The notes under the pieces are model-generated. The model ran no database searches, was not told the DNA's origin, and was given only the letters and a program-made list of their open reading frames with translations. From an uncultured Eubacteriales bacterium (GTDB lineage Bacteria > Bacillota > Clostridia > Peptostreptococcales > Anaerovoracaceae), in contig CADATO010000005.1 in NCBI GenBank assembly GCA_902790905.1, forward strand, positions 1 to 64,000: 64,000 nt of DNA, written 5' to 3'. This document shows positions 43,249 through 52,099 of this stretch, piece after piece. The stretch's first letter is position 1, and every line of letters starts with the position of its first letter. Position numbers and translations under genes: made by a program.

Positions 43249-43274
43249 TATGGTAAATTATGGAATTTACAAAT
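43249..43274 (+). promoter_or_regulatory. Tandem TATGG motif upstream of the tadZ-like gene
   Basis: TATGGTAAATTAT at 43249 and TATGGAATTTACAAAT at 43259, ten bases apart. Similar words occur before cpaF (46989) and before the pilin gene (51796 and 51836). A shared regulator of the pilus blocks is possible. Confidence 0.4.
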
Positions 43275-43313
43275 GAAATGTGAAGGAAAGGCGAATGCCG
43301 GAAAGGAAGCAAC

Positions 43314-44477
43314 ATGGAAATCATCAGTTTAAGAATCCGCACGGCTGACGAAGCCTACGGCAGGGTCCTGCAGACCGTGCTGAAGAGAAACTATCCCGGG
43401 TTTATGATCCAGCTGGAATCGCTGCCCGATGCGAAGACGGGCGCGGCAAAAGCGGGGTGTGATGCCTCTGCGCAGCCAGCCGGGGCACAGACCGGCAGCT
43501 GGGGGATCGACCTGAGCCTGTGCGATGACCGCTCGCAGCTGCAGGACGGGGAGGTCTTGCTTTCGGAGCTGCCGTCCGCAGAGGAAACGGGGACTAAGAG
43601 TTTGTTCAAATACGCGCCGGCGCACGAAATGATCGATCAGATTCTGGAGATGTGTTCGGCAAGGGTGCACAGGCGGATCTTCCGTCCTGCCAACGGAAAG
43701 TGCCGTATTGTCGGGGTGTTTTCCGCGGCTGGTGGGAAAGGCTGTACGGCGGTGAGCCTGGCGCTGGCGCAGTACAGCGCCAGGCTGCGCGGCAGCCGCC
43801 CGCTGATCCTGCCGCTCGGGCAGCTGCCGCGTGGCGGCGCGTGCGCCGCCACCGCCGGGATCATGCCGCTGCGCGAATTCGTCTACCGGACGCTGCGCGC
43901 GGATACGAAGAATCACCCGGGCACAGCAGGCGGACGGTCCGCCCATGCGACGTCTGACCTTCTGGAACGGGCCGTCAAGACGGATGCGTTCGGCACCGGG
44001 CGGTTTGCACTGCCCCCGTCGGAGAACCCGCTCTGGCGTCTCAGCGCAGCGGGGATGCAGACCATTCTGCGCGCGGTGACTGCAGGCGGCTATGATCTGA
44101 TCTTTGCCGACATCGGCAACGTGATGAGCGAGGCCGCCTTCACGGTCCTGCGCGCATCCGATCAGCTCCTCATGCTGCTGGACGAGAAGGATGCGGACCA
44201 GCGGATGCAGGAGTACCTGCGCACGGTCTGCGGCGGCGGTGTAGCGGGGAAGATCCTCCCGGTCCGCAACCGCTGGGTGGACAGCGCCGCGGCGGCGGTC
44301 AGCCAGTTCTTTGACGATGCGCCGGCGGAAGAAGCGTTCCGCCTTCCTTACGAGCCGCTGCTTGACCATGAACGCGGCGCCGCCTGCGACCCGGTCTTCC
44401 CGCTGGAGGGCGGATTTGTCGATGCGGCCGAGGACCTGCTGACGGTGCTCGACGGGCGATTTTTAACGGCCGCATGA
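43314..44477 (+). CDS. TadZ/CpaE-like ParA-superfamily protein of the Tad pilus locus
   Basis: A 387-residue protein. An N-terminal receiver-like part (1-130) is followed by a MinD/ParA-like fold. The nucleotide loop is degenerate, VGVFSAAGGKGCTAVSLALA rather than the usual KGGxGKT form, and GGYDLIFADIG marks the second strand. TadZ/CpaE proteins place the pilus machine in the cell; a weak or lost ATPase site is known among them. It lies upstream of the other tad genes but is separated from them by kefB. The residue composition is unusually Ala/Arg/Gly-rich. Confidence 0.75.
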   Translation: MEIISLRIRTADEAYGRVLQTVLKRNYPGFMIQLESLPDAKTGAAKAGCDASAQPAGAQTGSWGIDLSLCDDRSQLQDGEVLLSELPSAEETGTKSLFKYAPAHEMIDQILEMCSARVHRRIFRPANGKCRIVGVFSAAGGKGCTAVSLALAQYSARLRGSRPLILPLGQLPRGGACAATAGIMPLREFVYRTLRADTKNHPGTAGGRSAHATSDLLERAVKTDAFGTGRFALPPSENPLWRLSAAGMQTILRAVTAGGYDLIFADIGNVMSEAAFTVLRASDQLLMLLDEKDADQRMQEYLRTVCGGGVAGKILPVRNRWVDSAAAAVSQFFDDAPAEEAFRLPYEPLLDHERGAACDPVFPLEGGFVDAAEDLLTVLDGRFLTAA

Positions 44478-44564
44478 CAGGGCGATTCTTCCTCAAAGAC
44501 AGACAAAACAGGCGTTCCCGTGATACAATAAAATGTAAGTTAAATGAGAAAGAAGGGACTACCT

Positions 44565-46859
44565 GTGCATCTGGATACATTCGTCATCGACCTTGCGCTG
44601 ATCATGGGCGCGTCAGCAGTCATATCGATCCTGTTCAGAAAACTGCATCTTCCCACCGTGCTGGGCTATATTACCGCGGGGTTTCTGATCAGCCCGCATT
44701 TCACGCTGCTGCCTACAGTCGTCGCGACCGATAATGTACAGACCTGGTCCACGATCGGCATCGTCTTCCTGATGTTCGGTCTTGGGCTGGAGTTTTCGTT
44801 CGTCAAGCTCTCCAAAGTCGGCAGCAGTGCCATCATCACCGCCATGACCGTCATGAGCGGGATGGTCGTGATCGGCATTGCGCTTGGCCATGCGCTGGGG
44901 TTTGGCAGGATGGATGCCATATTCCTCGGCTGCATGCTGTCCATGTCGTCCACGATGATTATCATGAAAGCCTTCGAGGAGTACGGGCTCAAGGAAGACC
45001 GTGCGAGCTCCCTCGTACTGGGGGCGCTGGTCGTCGAGGATGTCGGCGGGATCTTCATGATCATCGTTCTGTCGGCGATCTCGGTCGGCTCGGGCGTGTC
45101 CGGCGGCGAACTGGCTGGCAAGCTTGGATTTATGCTGCTGATGCTGGTGGTCTGGCTGGCGCTCGGGATCTATCTGCTGCCCACGTTGCTGAAGAAGACG
45201 AGGGGGATGCTCTCCGAGGAATCGCTCCTCATTCTGGCGCTGGCGATCTGCTTCGGTATGGTCGTGATCTCGCATGTGATCGGCTTCTCGGAAGCGCTCG
45301 GTGCGTTCATGGGCGGGTCGATCCTGGCCGGCACGGTCAGCGGGGAACAGATTGAAGAAATGGTCAAACCGCTCAAGGATATGTTCGGGGCGGTCTTCTT
45401 CGTGTCGGTCGGCATGATGATCATCCCGTCGTACCTGATCGAATACATCGGACCGATTCTCCTGCTCAGCGCTGTCACGATCATCGGTCAGATGGCGTTA
45501 TCCACGCTGGGCATCCTGCTCTCCGGGCAGAGCGGCTATACGGCGGTCAAGGGCGGTTCAGCAATGGTCCAGATTGGTGAATTCTCGTTCATCCTGGCCG
45601 CGCTGGGACGCGATCTTGGCGTCACAGGAGAGTATCTGCTGCCGGTCATCGTGCTGGTGGCGGTCATCACGATCTTCCTGACCCCGGTGTTTATCAAGAC
45701 GGCGGAAAAACGGTACGCGTTCCTGCAAAGACACATTCCGGACAAGTGGCTCGCTGTCCTCAGCAAATATACATCGGAGCGCCGCGATGCCTCGGATAAC
45801 AGCAGCGACTGGAAGCACTATATGGCAACCTATACAGTACGCACCGTTGTGATCGGCGCGATCCTCTTCCTGTTGTACTTTGCCGGCTATACGAGGGTGC
45901 TGCCGGTGTTCAGAGAGCGGTTTGGCGATCTGACCGGCGGCGCATTGTGCTGTCTGCTGACCATCGTGCTGATGATCCCGCTGATCAGTCTGCTGCTCGG
46001 CCGGCGCAGCGCGACTTTTAAGAAACTCTGGCTTTCGAGCACGACGAACCGGATGCCGCTGACGCTCCTGCGCGCGCTGCAGATGGGACTGTCGCTGTTC
46101 TTCATCATGCTTGTGATGATCCGGACACTGCCGGTGAACGTGCTCTGGCTGATCCCAGTCAGCCTCCTGCTGCTCGCCGTTGCGGTCCGTTCCGACTTCC
46201 TGCGCGGGCAGTCGCTCAAGATCGAGGCGCGGTTTATGGCCAACTTCAATGAGAAGATCCTGCACAGCAGAAAAGAGACCTGGAAGAACGAACACTGGCT
46301 CGATGACAGGGTTTGTGTCGTGCGGTTCGGTCTGGATGACGCGGGCAATACCACCAATGTCAGACTGCTGCTGGATGATCGGATCAACGATGTCCTGATC
46401 ATCAAGATCGTACGGGACGGGAAGCACATCAACATGCCCGGGCCGGAGGAAGCGATCCGCACAGGCGATATGCTCTATGCGATGGCCGGCCGGGAGCAGC
46501 TGTCCGGGTACATCAAGGCGCTGGAGCGGGAAGAGCATATCAAGGAACCGGATGAACCGATGGTGACGCTGCGCGAATACATCCTGGCGCAGGCGTTCTA
46601 CGGGATCCAGCCGGAAGACCAGATCATGGTCAGTGCGATCCAGGTGGATAAAGAGATGTCGTTTTCGGGTCATTCCATCCGCAATTGCGGGTTTAAAAAT
46701 GACTATAAAGGATTTATTGTCGCTTTAGAAAGGGAGAATCTGTCCATCGTCGACCCGCCGCTCGATACGATCATCGAGCCAAAAGACCTCCTTTGGGTCG
46801 TAGGCGGACAGGAAATGGCGCAGCATCTTCTGGAGGATGGGATCCTCGGAGACCTGTGA
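44565..46859 (+). CDS. KefB-type cation:proton antiporter with TrkA-C domain
   Basis: A 764-residue CPA2-family transporter. The antiporter part (residues 1-390, about 12 helices) shows KLHLPTVLGYITAGFLISPH, FLMFGLGLEFSF, DRASSLVLGALVVEDVGG and GAVFFVSVGMMI. Extra membrane helices follow (about 430-550), then cytoplasmic RCK/TrkA-C-like domains that would bind a nucleotide or ion signal. The start is taken at GTG 44565 because AGAAGGGA lies six bases before it; ATG 44544 is possible. It interrupts the Tad locus with no evident functional link. Confidence 0.88.
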   Translation: MHLDTFVIDLALIMGASAVISILFRKLHLPTVLGYITAGFLISPHFTLLPTVVATDNVQTWSTIGIVFLMFGLGLEFSFVKLSKVGSSAIITAMTVMSGMVVIGIALGHALGFGRMDAIFLGCMLSMSSTMIIMKAFEEYGLKEDRASSLVLGALVVEDVGGIFMIIVLSAISVGSGVSGGELAGKLGFMLLMLVVWLALGIYLLPTLLKKTRGMLSEESLLILALAICFGMVVISHVIGFSEALGAFMGGSILAGTVSGEQIEEMVKPLKDMFGAVFFVSVGMMIIPSYLIEYIGPILLLSAVTIIGQMALSTLGILLSGQSGYTAVKGGSAMVQIGEFSFILAALGRDLGVTGEYLLPVIVLVAVITIFLTPVFIKTAEKRYAFLQRHIPDKWLAVLSKYTSERRDASDNSSDWKHYMATYTVRTVVIGAILFLLYFAGYTRVLPVFRERFGDLTGGALCCLLTIVLMIPLISLLLGRRSATFKKLWLSSTTNRMPLTLLRALQMGLSLFFIMLVMIRTLPVNVLWLIPVSLLLLAVAVRSDFLRGQSLKIEARFMANFNEKILHSRKETWKNEHWLDDRVCVVRFGLDDAGNTTNVRLLLDDRINDVLIIKIVRDGKHINMPGPEEAIRTGDMLYAMAGREQLSGYIKALEREEHIKEPDEPMVTLREYILAQAFYGIQPEDQIMVSAIQVDKEMSFSGHSIRNCGFKNDYKGFIVALERENLSIVDPPLDTIIEPKDLLWVVGGQEMAQHLLEDGILGDL

Positions 46860-46895
46860 TCGCAGCGATTGCGGGCATTGTCAACAGAGTTCGAA

Positions 46896-46932
46896 CACAA
46901 AACCCCCGTGTGGAAAACGCGGGGGTTTTGTG
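46896..46932 (+). terminator. kefB terminator
   Basis: Perfect 13-pair stem CACAAAACCCCCG/CGGGGGTTTTGTG. The T run is inside the right arm, as in many strong terminators. Confidence 0.85.
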
Positions 46933-46988
46933 ATGGGAAAAGCATTCTTGCAGTCCGGGCAGATGCATGCTACCCTTAAGTGGCAAAA

Positions 46989-47003
46989 TATGGAAACGCT
47001 TAT
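46989..47003 (+). promoter_or_regulatory. TATGG motif upstream of cpaF
   Basis: TATGGAAACGCTTAT, resembling the repeats before the pilin gene and the tadZ-like gene. It is 50 bases before the cpaF start. Evidence is similarity only. Confidence 0.35.
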
Positions 47004-47038
47004 GAGCGAAGTGTGACGAAAGAAGAAAGAGGCAAAAG

Positions 47039-48322
47039 ATGACCACCATGCAGAACCAGGAAACAGGCTATCCGGATTTCCCGTTTGACATGCAGGACCT
47101 GCGCGCTGACAGCTATCAAGGTGCGGACCTTCCGGCGCTGATCGGAAGCGCCCGCTCGGCGGTCCATGTGTCCGAGCATGCGGATACCGATGAAGGCGCG
47201 CGGGCGGTGATTGAAGATGTACTGATCTCCGATGCGTCCTGCGCACTGCTCGATACCGAGACGCTGGCCAGGCTGACGGACCGGATTTTCTATGCGCTCC
47301 GCAGGGATCTTTATATCCTGGATCCGCTGATGGAACAGGAGGCGGTCACGGAGATCATGGTTAACGGGACCGGAGACGTGTTTGTGGAAACCGCGGGACA
47401 GATCCTCCGCGTGCCCGTATCCTTCGAGTCTGAACAGGCACTGCTGGAAGTGATCCGGCGTGTCGCAGCGGCGGTGGACAGGGAAATCAACGAACTGCAT
47501 CCGATCGTCGATGCCAGGACCGCAGGCGGGGCACGCGTCAATGCTGTGTATGGCAATATCGCATTGAACGGGCCTGTGCTGACGATCCGGAAGTTCCCGC
47601 AAAGCGGCTATACGATGGCGGATCTGATCCGCTTCGGGACCGTTACGGAAGAGTGCGCTGCCTTTCTCGGGGAACTCGTGCGGACCGGCTACAATCTGTT
47701 CATCAGCGGCGGAACGTCTTCCGGCAAGACAACCTTTCTGAATGTGCTGAGCGATTACATTGCACCGGATGAGCGGGTGATCGTCATCGAGGACTCTGCG
47801 GAACTGGCGCTCCGGGGGCTGGAGGATCTGGTGCGGCTCGAATGCCGGCGGCAGAATACAGAAGGAAAAGGGGCGGTCGGAATGAGCCAGCTGATCCGGA
47901 CCAGTCTGCGCATGCGGCCGGACCGGATCATTGTCGGAGAAGTCCGCGGCGCTGAAGTCGTTGACATGATCAATGCGATGAACACGGGGCACGACGGCAG
48001 CCTGAGTACCGGCCACGGCAACAGTGTGCAGGGCATGCTGCGGCGCCTCGAGTCCATGTTCCTGCAGGAAACGGCATTCCCTCTGGAAGCGATCCGTTCG
48101 CAGATCGCGGAGGGGATCGATGTGATCGTCCATCTGGGCAGACTGCGGGACCACCGCAGGGTCGTCCTGGACGTCGAAGAGCTGTATCTTTCGGAGAACG
48201 GACAGATCGCGCTGCATCCGCTCTACATCTATGACCGTACAAAAGGGCTTGTCCGGACAGGCAACACACTCCGCGACAGGACCAAATGGGAGCGCAACGG
48301 AGGAAGCATGGAATGGATGTGA
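47039..48322 (+). CDS. cpaF: Tad pilus assembly ATPase CpaF/TadA
   Basis: A 427-residue secretion ATPase of the GspE/VirB11 family that powers Flp pilus assembly. Walker A GGTSSGKTTFL begins at residue 224; the Asp box RVIVIEDSAEL, the Walker B region RPDRIIVGEVRGAE and the His box GSLSTGHGNS follow. The N-terminal part contains ITEIMVNGTGDVFVE, typical of TadA. It overlaps the next gene (tadB-like) by 10 bases and so is translationally coupled to it. Confidence 0.94.
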   Translation: MTTMQNQETGYPDFPFDMQDLRADSYQGADLPALIGSARSAVHVSEHADTDEGARAVIEDVLISDASCALLDTETLARLTDRIFYALRRDLYILDPLMEQEAVTEIMVNGTGDVFVETAGQILRVPVSFESEQALLEVIRRVAAAVDREINELHPIVDARTAGGARVNAVYGNIALNGPVLTIRKFPQSGYTMADLIRFGTVTEECAAFLGELVRTGYNLFISGGTSSGKTTFLNVLSDYIAPDERVIVIEDSAELALRGLEDLVRLECRRQNTEGKGAVGMSQLIRTSLRMRPDRIIVGEVRGAEVVDMINAMNTGHDGSLSTGHGNSVQGMLRRLESMFLQETAFPLEAIRSQIAEGIDVIVHLGRLRDHRRVVLDVEELYLSENGQIALHPLYIYDRTKGLVRTGNTLRDRTKWERNGGSMEWM

Positions 48323-49071
48323 ACACACGCACAAGATACGACCAGTACGACCTTTCGGTCCGCGAGAAAGTACAGTTTTTTCTCTGCGGCTATGCGGCCG
48401 GTTTCTTTCTGATGATGGTTTTCTATAAAGACCTGCTGATCGCGGCTGCCGGCGGGCTGGCCTGTATTTTCTTCCTGCCGCTGTACAGGGGGGCTTTGTG
48501 CCGGCGGCGCAGGGAGCTGCTGGAGACGCAATTCCGGGATTTCCTGTATGCGGTGGCTTCTTCGGTGGCGGCAGGGCGGCAGCTCAGAAGAGCGCTGGAG
48601 GATGCGGAGCTGACTTTGCGGTCGATCTATCCGCAAGATGCGCCGCTCTGTACGGAGCTCGCCGCGATCAACCATGCGGTCCGGGAAGAACGGGGAGACG
48701 AAGGCGCACTGCTCAAAGATCTGGCTGAACGCAGCGGCAGCGAAGACATCCGGGATTTTGTGGATGTCTATGTGCTGTGCAGGCGGCTTGGCGGCGACAT
48801 CGAAGAAGTCATCCAGAACACGACCAGGATCATGACGGATAAAATGGCGATCCGGCGGGAAATCCGGACACTGACAGCGCAGAAGCAGCTGGAAGGCCGG
48901 ATCATCTCGGTGATGCCCGTGCTGGTGATCCTTGGTCTCAATGTGTTTTCTCCGGACTATCTGTCCGTGCTTTACACAACCATAGCCGGCAGGCTGCTCA
49001 TGACCGCGGCGCTTGGCGGCATCACAGCCGCATTCTTTATGACACAGAAACTGCTGGATATCAGAATATGA
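48313..49071 (+). CDS. tadB: TadB-like inner-membrane pilus assembly protein (T2SS F domain)
   Basis: A 252-residue membrane protein of the type II secretion F family. Two N-terminal helices (about 23-55), a cytoplasmic F domain (AGRQLRRALEDAE, RLGGDIEEVIQNTTRIM, LTAQKQLEGRIISVMP) and two C-terminal helices match TadB. It forms the platform with TadC on which CpaF acts. The start is ATG 48313, eight bases after GGAGGA, inside the cpaF end. Confidence 0.85.
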   Translation: MDVNTRTRYDQYDLSVREKVQFFLCGYAAGFFLMMVFYKDLLIAAAGGLACIFFLPLYRGALCRRRRELLETQFRDFLYAVASSVAAGRQLRRALEDAELTLRSIYPQDAPLCTELAAINHAVREERGDEGALLKDLAERSGSEDIRDFVDVYVLCRRLGGDIEEVIQNTTRIMTDKMAIRREIRTLTAQKQLEGRIISVMPVLVILGLNVFSPDYLSVLYTTIAGRLLMTAALGGITAAFFMTQKLLDIRI

Positions 49072-49087
49072 TCGGAGGAACCGGGCG

Positions 49088-50164
49088 ATGAGGGAACGAT
49101 GGCACATCCGTGCGCATGTACGCCGGTACGCGGCGAAGGAAGAAGCGCAGCTGTCGGCGCGCTACAGAGATCTGTACGGGGACGGCAGCTACGAAGAGGA
49201 ACTGGAGGCATACAGGAAAACCCGCCGCAGGCGGCTGGCGATTCTTCTGGCCGGCTGTCTTCTTCTGACAGGGTATACGTTCGTCAGGGAACTGACCGGT
49301 GTGCCCGGCGCGATCAGTGATGACGGGCAGCTGATCGCTGTGGAACGCCCTGCGGAAGGCGGCGGGGCGGTTTCGATCGATGCGAAGATCAGCGCTGTGA
49401 CAGAACGCGGGACGGTCACTGAAGACCGCGCGCTCTACATCAGCGCTTACAGTGAGGAAGAAAATGCAGCCGCAGGAACGATGCCGGTGGAGTCGTATGA
49501 AGACCTTGTCCGCAGAAAGATCGATCAGGCGGCCCGGTCGCTGAACAGTGACCGCACGGCAGAGGTCGTCTACCTGCCGCAGACGCTGGACGACGGCACA
49601 AAACTCGTATGGACGCAGAACAGCAGATCCGTACTGCCGCTCGTGATGGCGCTCATTGCCGCCGCGCTGTACTATCTCTATAAGAGCCGCTTTGCCGTCA
49701 TCGAAAAAAAGGAACGGGAGGCACAGGAGTCCGTGATCCGTGAACTGCCCGAGTTCCTGCACAAGCTGGTTCTGCTGCTTGGCGCCGGCGTTGTCCTGGA
49801 GGCCGCCTTCCGGCGGGCGATGGAGGATATTCGCGGCGATACCTACTTTGCCGGGCAGATGCAGTACATCAAACGGCGCGCGGAGCTGACGAACGCGCCG
49901 CTGCACGTGGAGTTCCGCGCTTTTGCGCAGCGCAGCGGAGTGCGCGAACTCTCCCGGATCGCCGGCATCCTTGGGGACCACATCGAGCGCGGCAGCGATC
50001 TGACGGTCAAACTGCGGGAGGAATGCGAACTGCTGTGGTTCGAGCGCAAAAAACAATCCGAGGAGAAGGGGCGTCTTGCGGAGACCAGACTGACCATGCC
50101 GCTGGCTGTGCTGCTTTGTGTGCTGGTTCTTGTAACTGTTTCCCCCGCACTGTTCGAAATGTGA
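49088..50164 (+). CDS. tadC: TadC-like pilus assembly protein with large extracytoplasmic insert
   Basis: A 358-residue second F-domain protein. Helix 1 is at about 48-67; then roughly 110 residues (GVPGAISDDGQLIAVERP to LVWTQNSRS) are predicted outside the membrane, before helix 2 (about 179-196) and the F domain (LPEFLHKLVLLLGAGVVLEAAF, ILGDHIERGSDLTVKLREE), with a last helix at the C-terminus. The insert is not usual for TadC and may contact pilin or the cell wall (inference). It follows tadB by 16 bases. Confidence 0.82.
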   Translation: MRERWHIRAHVRRYAAKEEAQLSARYRDLYGDGSYEEELEAYRKTRRRRLAILLAGCLLLTGYTFVRELTGVPGAISDDGQLIAVERPAEGGGAVSIDAKISAVTERGTVTEDRALYISAYSEEENAAAGTMPVESYEDLVRRKIDQAARSLNSDRTAEVVYLPQTLDDGTKLVWTQNSRSVLPLVMALIAAALYYLYKSRFAVIEKKEREAQESVIRELPEFLHKLVLLLGAGVVLEAAFRRAMEDIRGDTYFAGQMQYIKRRAELTNAPLHVEFRAFAQRSGVRELSRIAGILGDHIERGSDLTVKLREECELLWFERKKQSEEKGRLAETRLTMPLAVLLCVLVLVTVSPALFEM

Positions 50165-50224
50165 TATACTATACAGGCATTTTGAAAAAACGACCTGCGC
50201 GACAGGGGACAGGAGGAAGCCTCA

Positions 50225-50752
50225 ATGGAGGAACGAAAATATAAAGGTGTTCTGAACAAACCGCTGATGAATAAGATCGCGAGCAATCTCGTATCGAACT
50301 GGCAGCGGCGTCTGGCGCTCGGCGCAACGGGCATTGCGATCATGTTCGCCGTGTTCTTTATGATTAAAGGGTATCCGAATCCGGCGATGGTGCTTGCCGT
50401 CGGTGCACTGCTTTTCGCGCTGGAGTTCATCCTGATCTCCCGTTCAACGGCAAAGAAGGTACTCAACCGCACGATCCGCCAGATCGGCAGCGATGAGTAT
50501 ACGGTGATCCTGGAGAATAACGCGATCCGTGTGCGCGGATACCGTTCGAAGAACTATCTGCGTATCAAGTACAATGACATCCTGGACATCTGGGAGAAGC
50601 CGGAGGCGTTCTTCCTGTATACCAGCGATCTGGCCGTCATCGCGATCGACAAGACGGAGATGACCGCGGCGGAGATCGGTCAGGTGAGAGTGTTCCTCGA
50701 CGGGCACTGCATCAGCATGGCGATGCGCAGAAATAAAATGAAGTCGCTCTAA
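50225..50752 (+). CDS. YcxB-like membrane protein of unknown function
   Basis: A 175-residue protein with two membrane helices (about 32-47 and 52-70) and a C-terminal soluble domain resembling the YcxB-like / PH-like fold: IRVRGYRSKNYLRIKYNDILDIWEKPEAFFLY, then VIAIDKTEMTAAEIGQVRVFL. Its role is unknown, and it may not belong to the pilus system though it lies within the locus. AGGAGG precedes the ATG, and a terminator follows. Confidence 0.75.
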   Translation: MEERKYKGVLNKPLMNKIASNLVSNWQRRLALGATGIAIMFAVFFMIKGYPNPAMVLAVGALLFALEFILISRSTAKKVLNRTIRQIGSDEYTVILENNAIRVRGYRSKNYLRIKYNDILDIWEKPEAFFLYTSDLAVIAIDKTEMTAAEIGQVRVFLDGHCISMAMRRNKMKSL

Positions 50753-50793
50753 AGAGGCTGCCGGCATCATCGGCACATCTGCAGCAGTATAAG

Positions 50794-50823
50794 AAAGCAC
50801 CCGTCCAACGGCGGGTGCTTTTT
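50794..50823. terminator. Bidirectional terminator between the YcxB-like and PHP genes
   Basis: Perfect ten-pair stem AAAGCACCCG/CGGGTGCTTT with T run on the right and A-rich sequence on the left, serving both convergent genes. Confidence 0.88.
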
Positions 50824-50869
50824 GGTGGTTTTATCCGGCCTGCGGCCGGCAGGCTCTGACCGTCTGCGG

Positions 50870-51667
50870 TCAGTCAAACTTGTGGAAGGTCGGTTTGCGG
50901 TCCTTGAACGTGCAGTAGTATTTGAATCCCAGCGAGGTGAGGAGCGATTCCGCCTCATCAAAATGATCCATAAAGTGTTCGGTCTCATGTGTATCGGAAC
51001 CGACGGTGAGGATCTCGCCGCCGAGTTCTTTGTAGGCCTTCAGCACTTCTATGCGGGGCAGCCAGGTGGATGAACCATATTTGAAACTCGATGTGTTGAG
51101 CTCGATGCCTTTGCCGTCTTCAATGATGAGCTTCATGATGGCGCGGAGCTGTTCCATATACGGCGTATAGTCGAGGGGCGGTTCTCCGGTATATCTGTCG
51201 ATCAGCGTGGCATGCCCGAAGATGTCATAGTCTTTGTAGGCGCTCAGACACTCGTAAATATATACATAGTAGTCCTCGGTCAGTGCCGCCCGGTTCTCGG
51301 GGGTGAATTTGTAGTTGTAGAGATCGGCTGTCCGCATATGGTGGAACGAGCCGATGATAAAGTCGTACGGATATGCGTGTACAGAACGGGAAGCTTCCTC
51401 GAACTGTCCCTTCATGATGCCGATTTCCATCCCCTTGGCGATGGTGATCCTGTCTTTATACCGTTCCTGATGCTCGGAGACAGCAGCGAAATAGTTCTCT
51501 TCGTCCAGGATGAAGGGGAAGAGCGGGTCCGGATAGCCGGGGTCGTAATGGTCGGTGATGGCCATATCGCGAATGCCAAGACTGACAGCTTTCTCCACCA
51601 TGTCGGTCATGGGCGTATCGCTGTCATCGGAAAAGTCGGTGTGTGTGTGATAATCGTAAAGCAGCAT
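50870..51667 (-). CDS. PHP-domain phosphatase, histidinol-phosphatase (HisJ/HisK)-like
   Basis: A 265-residue PHP-fold metal phosphoesterase. Metal ligands are seen in YDYHTHTDFSDDSD, AITDHYDP, KGMEIGI, GSFHHMRT, IFGHATLIDR and GSDTHETEH. The HisJ type makes histidinol in histidine synthesis, but no his genes are near and many PHP proteins act on other phosphates. The start is set at 51667 (MLLYDYHTH) after AAAGGA; the frame is open further upstream without a better start. It lies backwards within the Tad locus. Confidence 0.87.
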   Translation of the reverse strand: MLLYDYHTHTDFSDDSDTPMTDMVEKAVSLGIRDMAITDHYDPGYPDPLFPFILDEENYFAAVSEHQERYKDRITIAKGMEIGIMKGQFEEASRSVHAYPYDFIIGSFHHMRTADLYNYKFTPENRAALTEDYYVYIYECLSAYKDYDIFGHATLIDRYTGEPPLDYTPYMEQLRAIMKLIIEDGKGIELNTSSFKYGSSTWLPRIEVLKAYKELGGEILTVGSDTHETEHFMDHFDEAESLLTSLGFKYYCTFKDRKPTFHKFD

Positions 51668-51786
51668 GGGATTCCTTTCTTTCTTATTAACAACAGAGCG
51701 TATTATATCACCGAAATCAGATTTGATAAAGATTGGAATCGCCATGCCTTCCGCATGTTCTTTTTGGGTATTTCTTCCAATTTGGA

Positions 51787-51815
51787 TTGACATATTATGG
51801 CAATTCGCATATACT
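51787..51815 (+). promoter_or_regulatory. Promoter of the pilin operon
   Basis: TTGACA at 51787-51792, a 17-base spacer, TATACT at 51810-51815. The first TATGG repeat fills the spacer and runs into the -10 box. Confidence 0.82.
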
Positions 51816-51851
51816 CTGAATGCGCGCAGGAAAAATATGGAATTTGCATAT
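51796..51851 (+). repeat. Direct repeats in the pilin promoter region
   Basis: TATGGCAATTCGCATAT at 51796 and TATGGAATTTGCATAT at 51836, starting 40 bases apart (about four helical turns). One covers the promoter spacer, the other lies downstream, which would suit a repressor or looping regulator. Confidence 0.55.
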
Positions 51852-51886
51852 GCCGGCAACTGACATGAACGGGAAAGGAGCAAACG

Positions 51887-52099
51887 ATGGAAAAAATGAG
51901 ACAACGGGTCAGAAGGTTTCTGGGCGGTGAAACAGAAGCGGCAGGGCGGCTGACCGGCGTGCTGAAGGAACAGGGCGGGATGGAGATGGTGCAGGTTGCC
52001 ATTCTGGTGGCGATTGCCATCGTGTTGGGGCTGATCTTCAAGACGGAGATCACCGCCTTTGTGAACAGGACCTTCGAAGCGCTGAACAATGGCTTTTAA
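51887..52099 (+). CDS. Flp1-like type IVb pilin
   Basis: A 70-residue small pilin. A charged N-terminal leader (about 31 residues, rather long) ends in Gly-Gly, then MEMVQVAILVAIAIVLGLIF forms the hydrophobic pilin helix, and a short polar tail TEITAFVNRTFEALNNGF. Cleavage after Gly31 would leave Gln at position +5, where most type IV pilins have Glu. AAAGGAG precedes the ATG. It is first in a run of six or more genes with overlapping or nearly touching ends. Confidence 0.8.
   Translation: MEKMRQRVRRFLGGETEAAGRLTGVLKEQGGMEMVQVAILVAIAIVLGLIFKTEITAFVNRTFEALNNGF

Noticed and set aside
51787..51851. Sigma-54 type -24/-12 promoter suggested by TATGGCAATTCGCAT
   Set aside because: The GG-to-GC distance is too short for sigma-54, and a clean SigA-type promoter covers the site.
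51668..51904. N-terminal extension of the PHP phosphatase
   Set aside because: The extension has no PHP-family sequence, and a good ribosome binding site precedes the Met at 51667; the region also holds the pilin promoter on the other strand.
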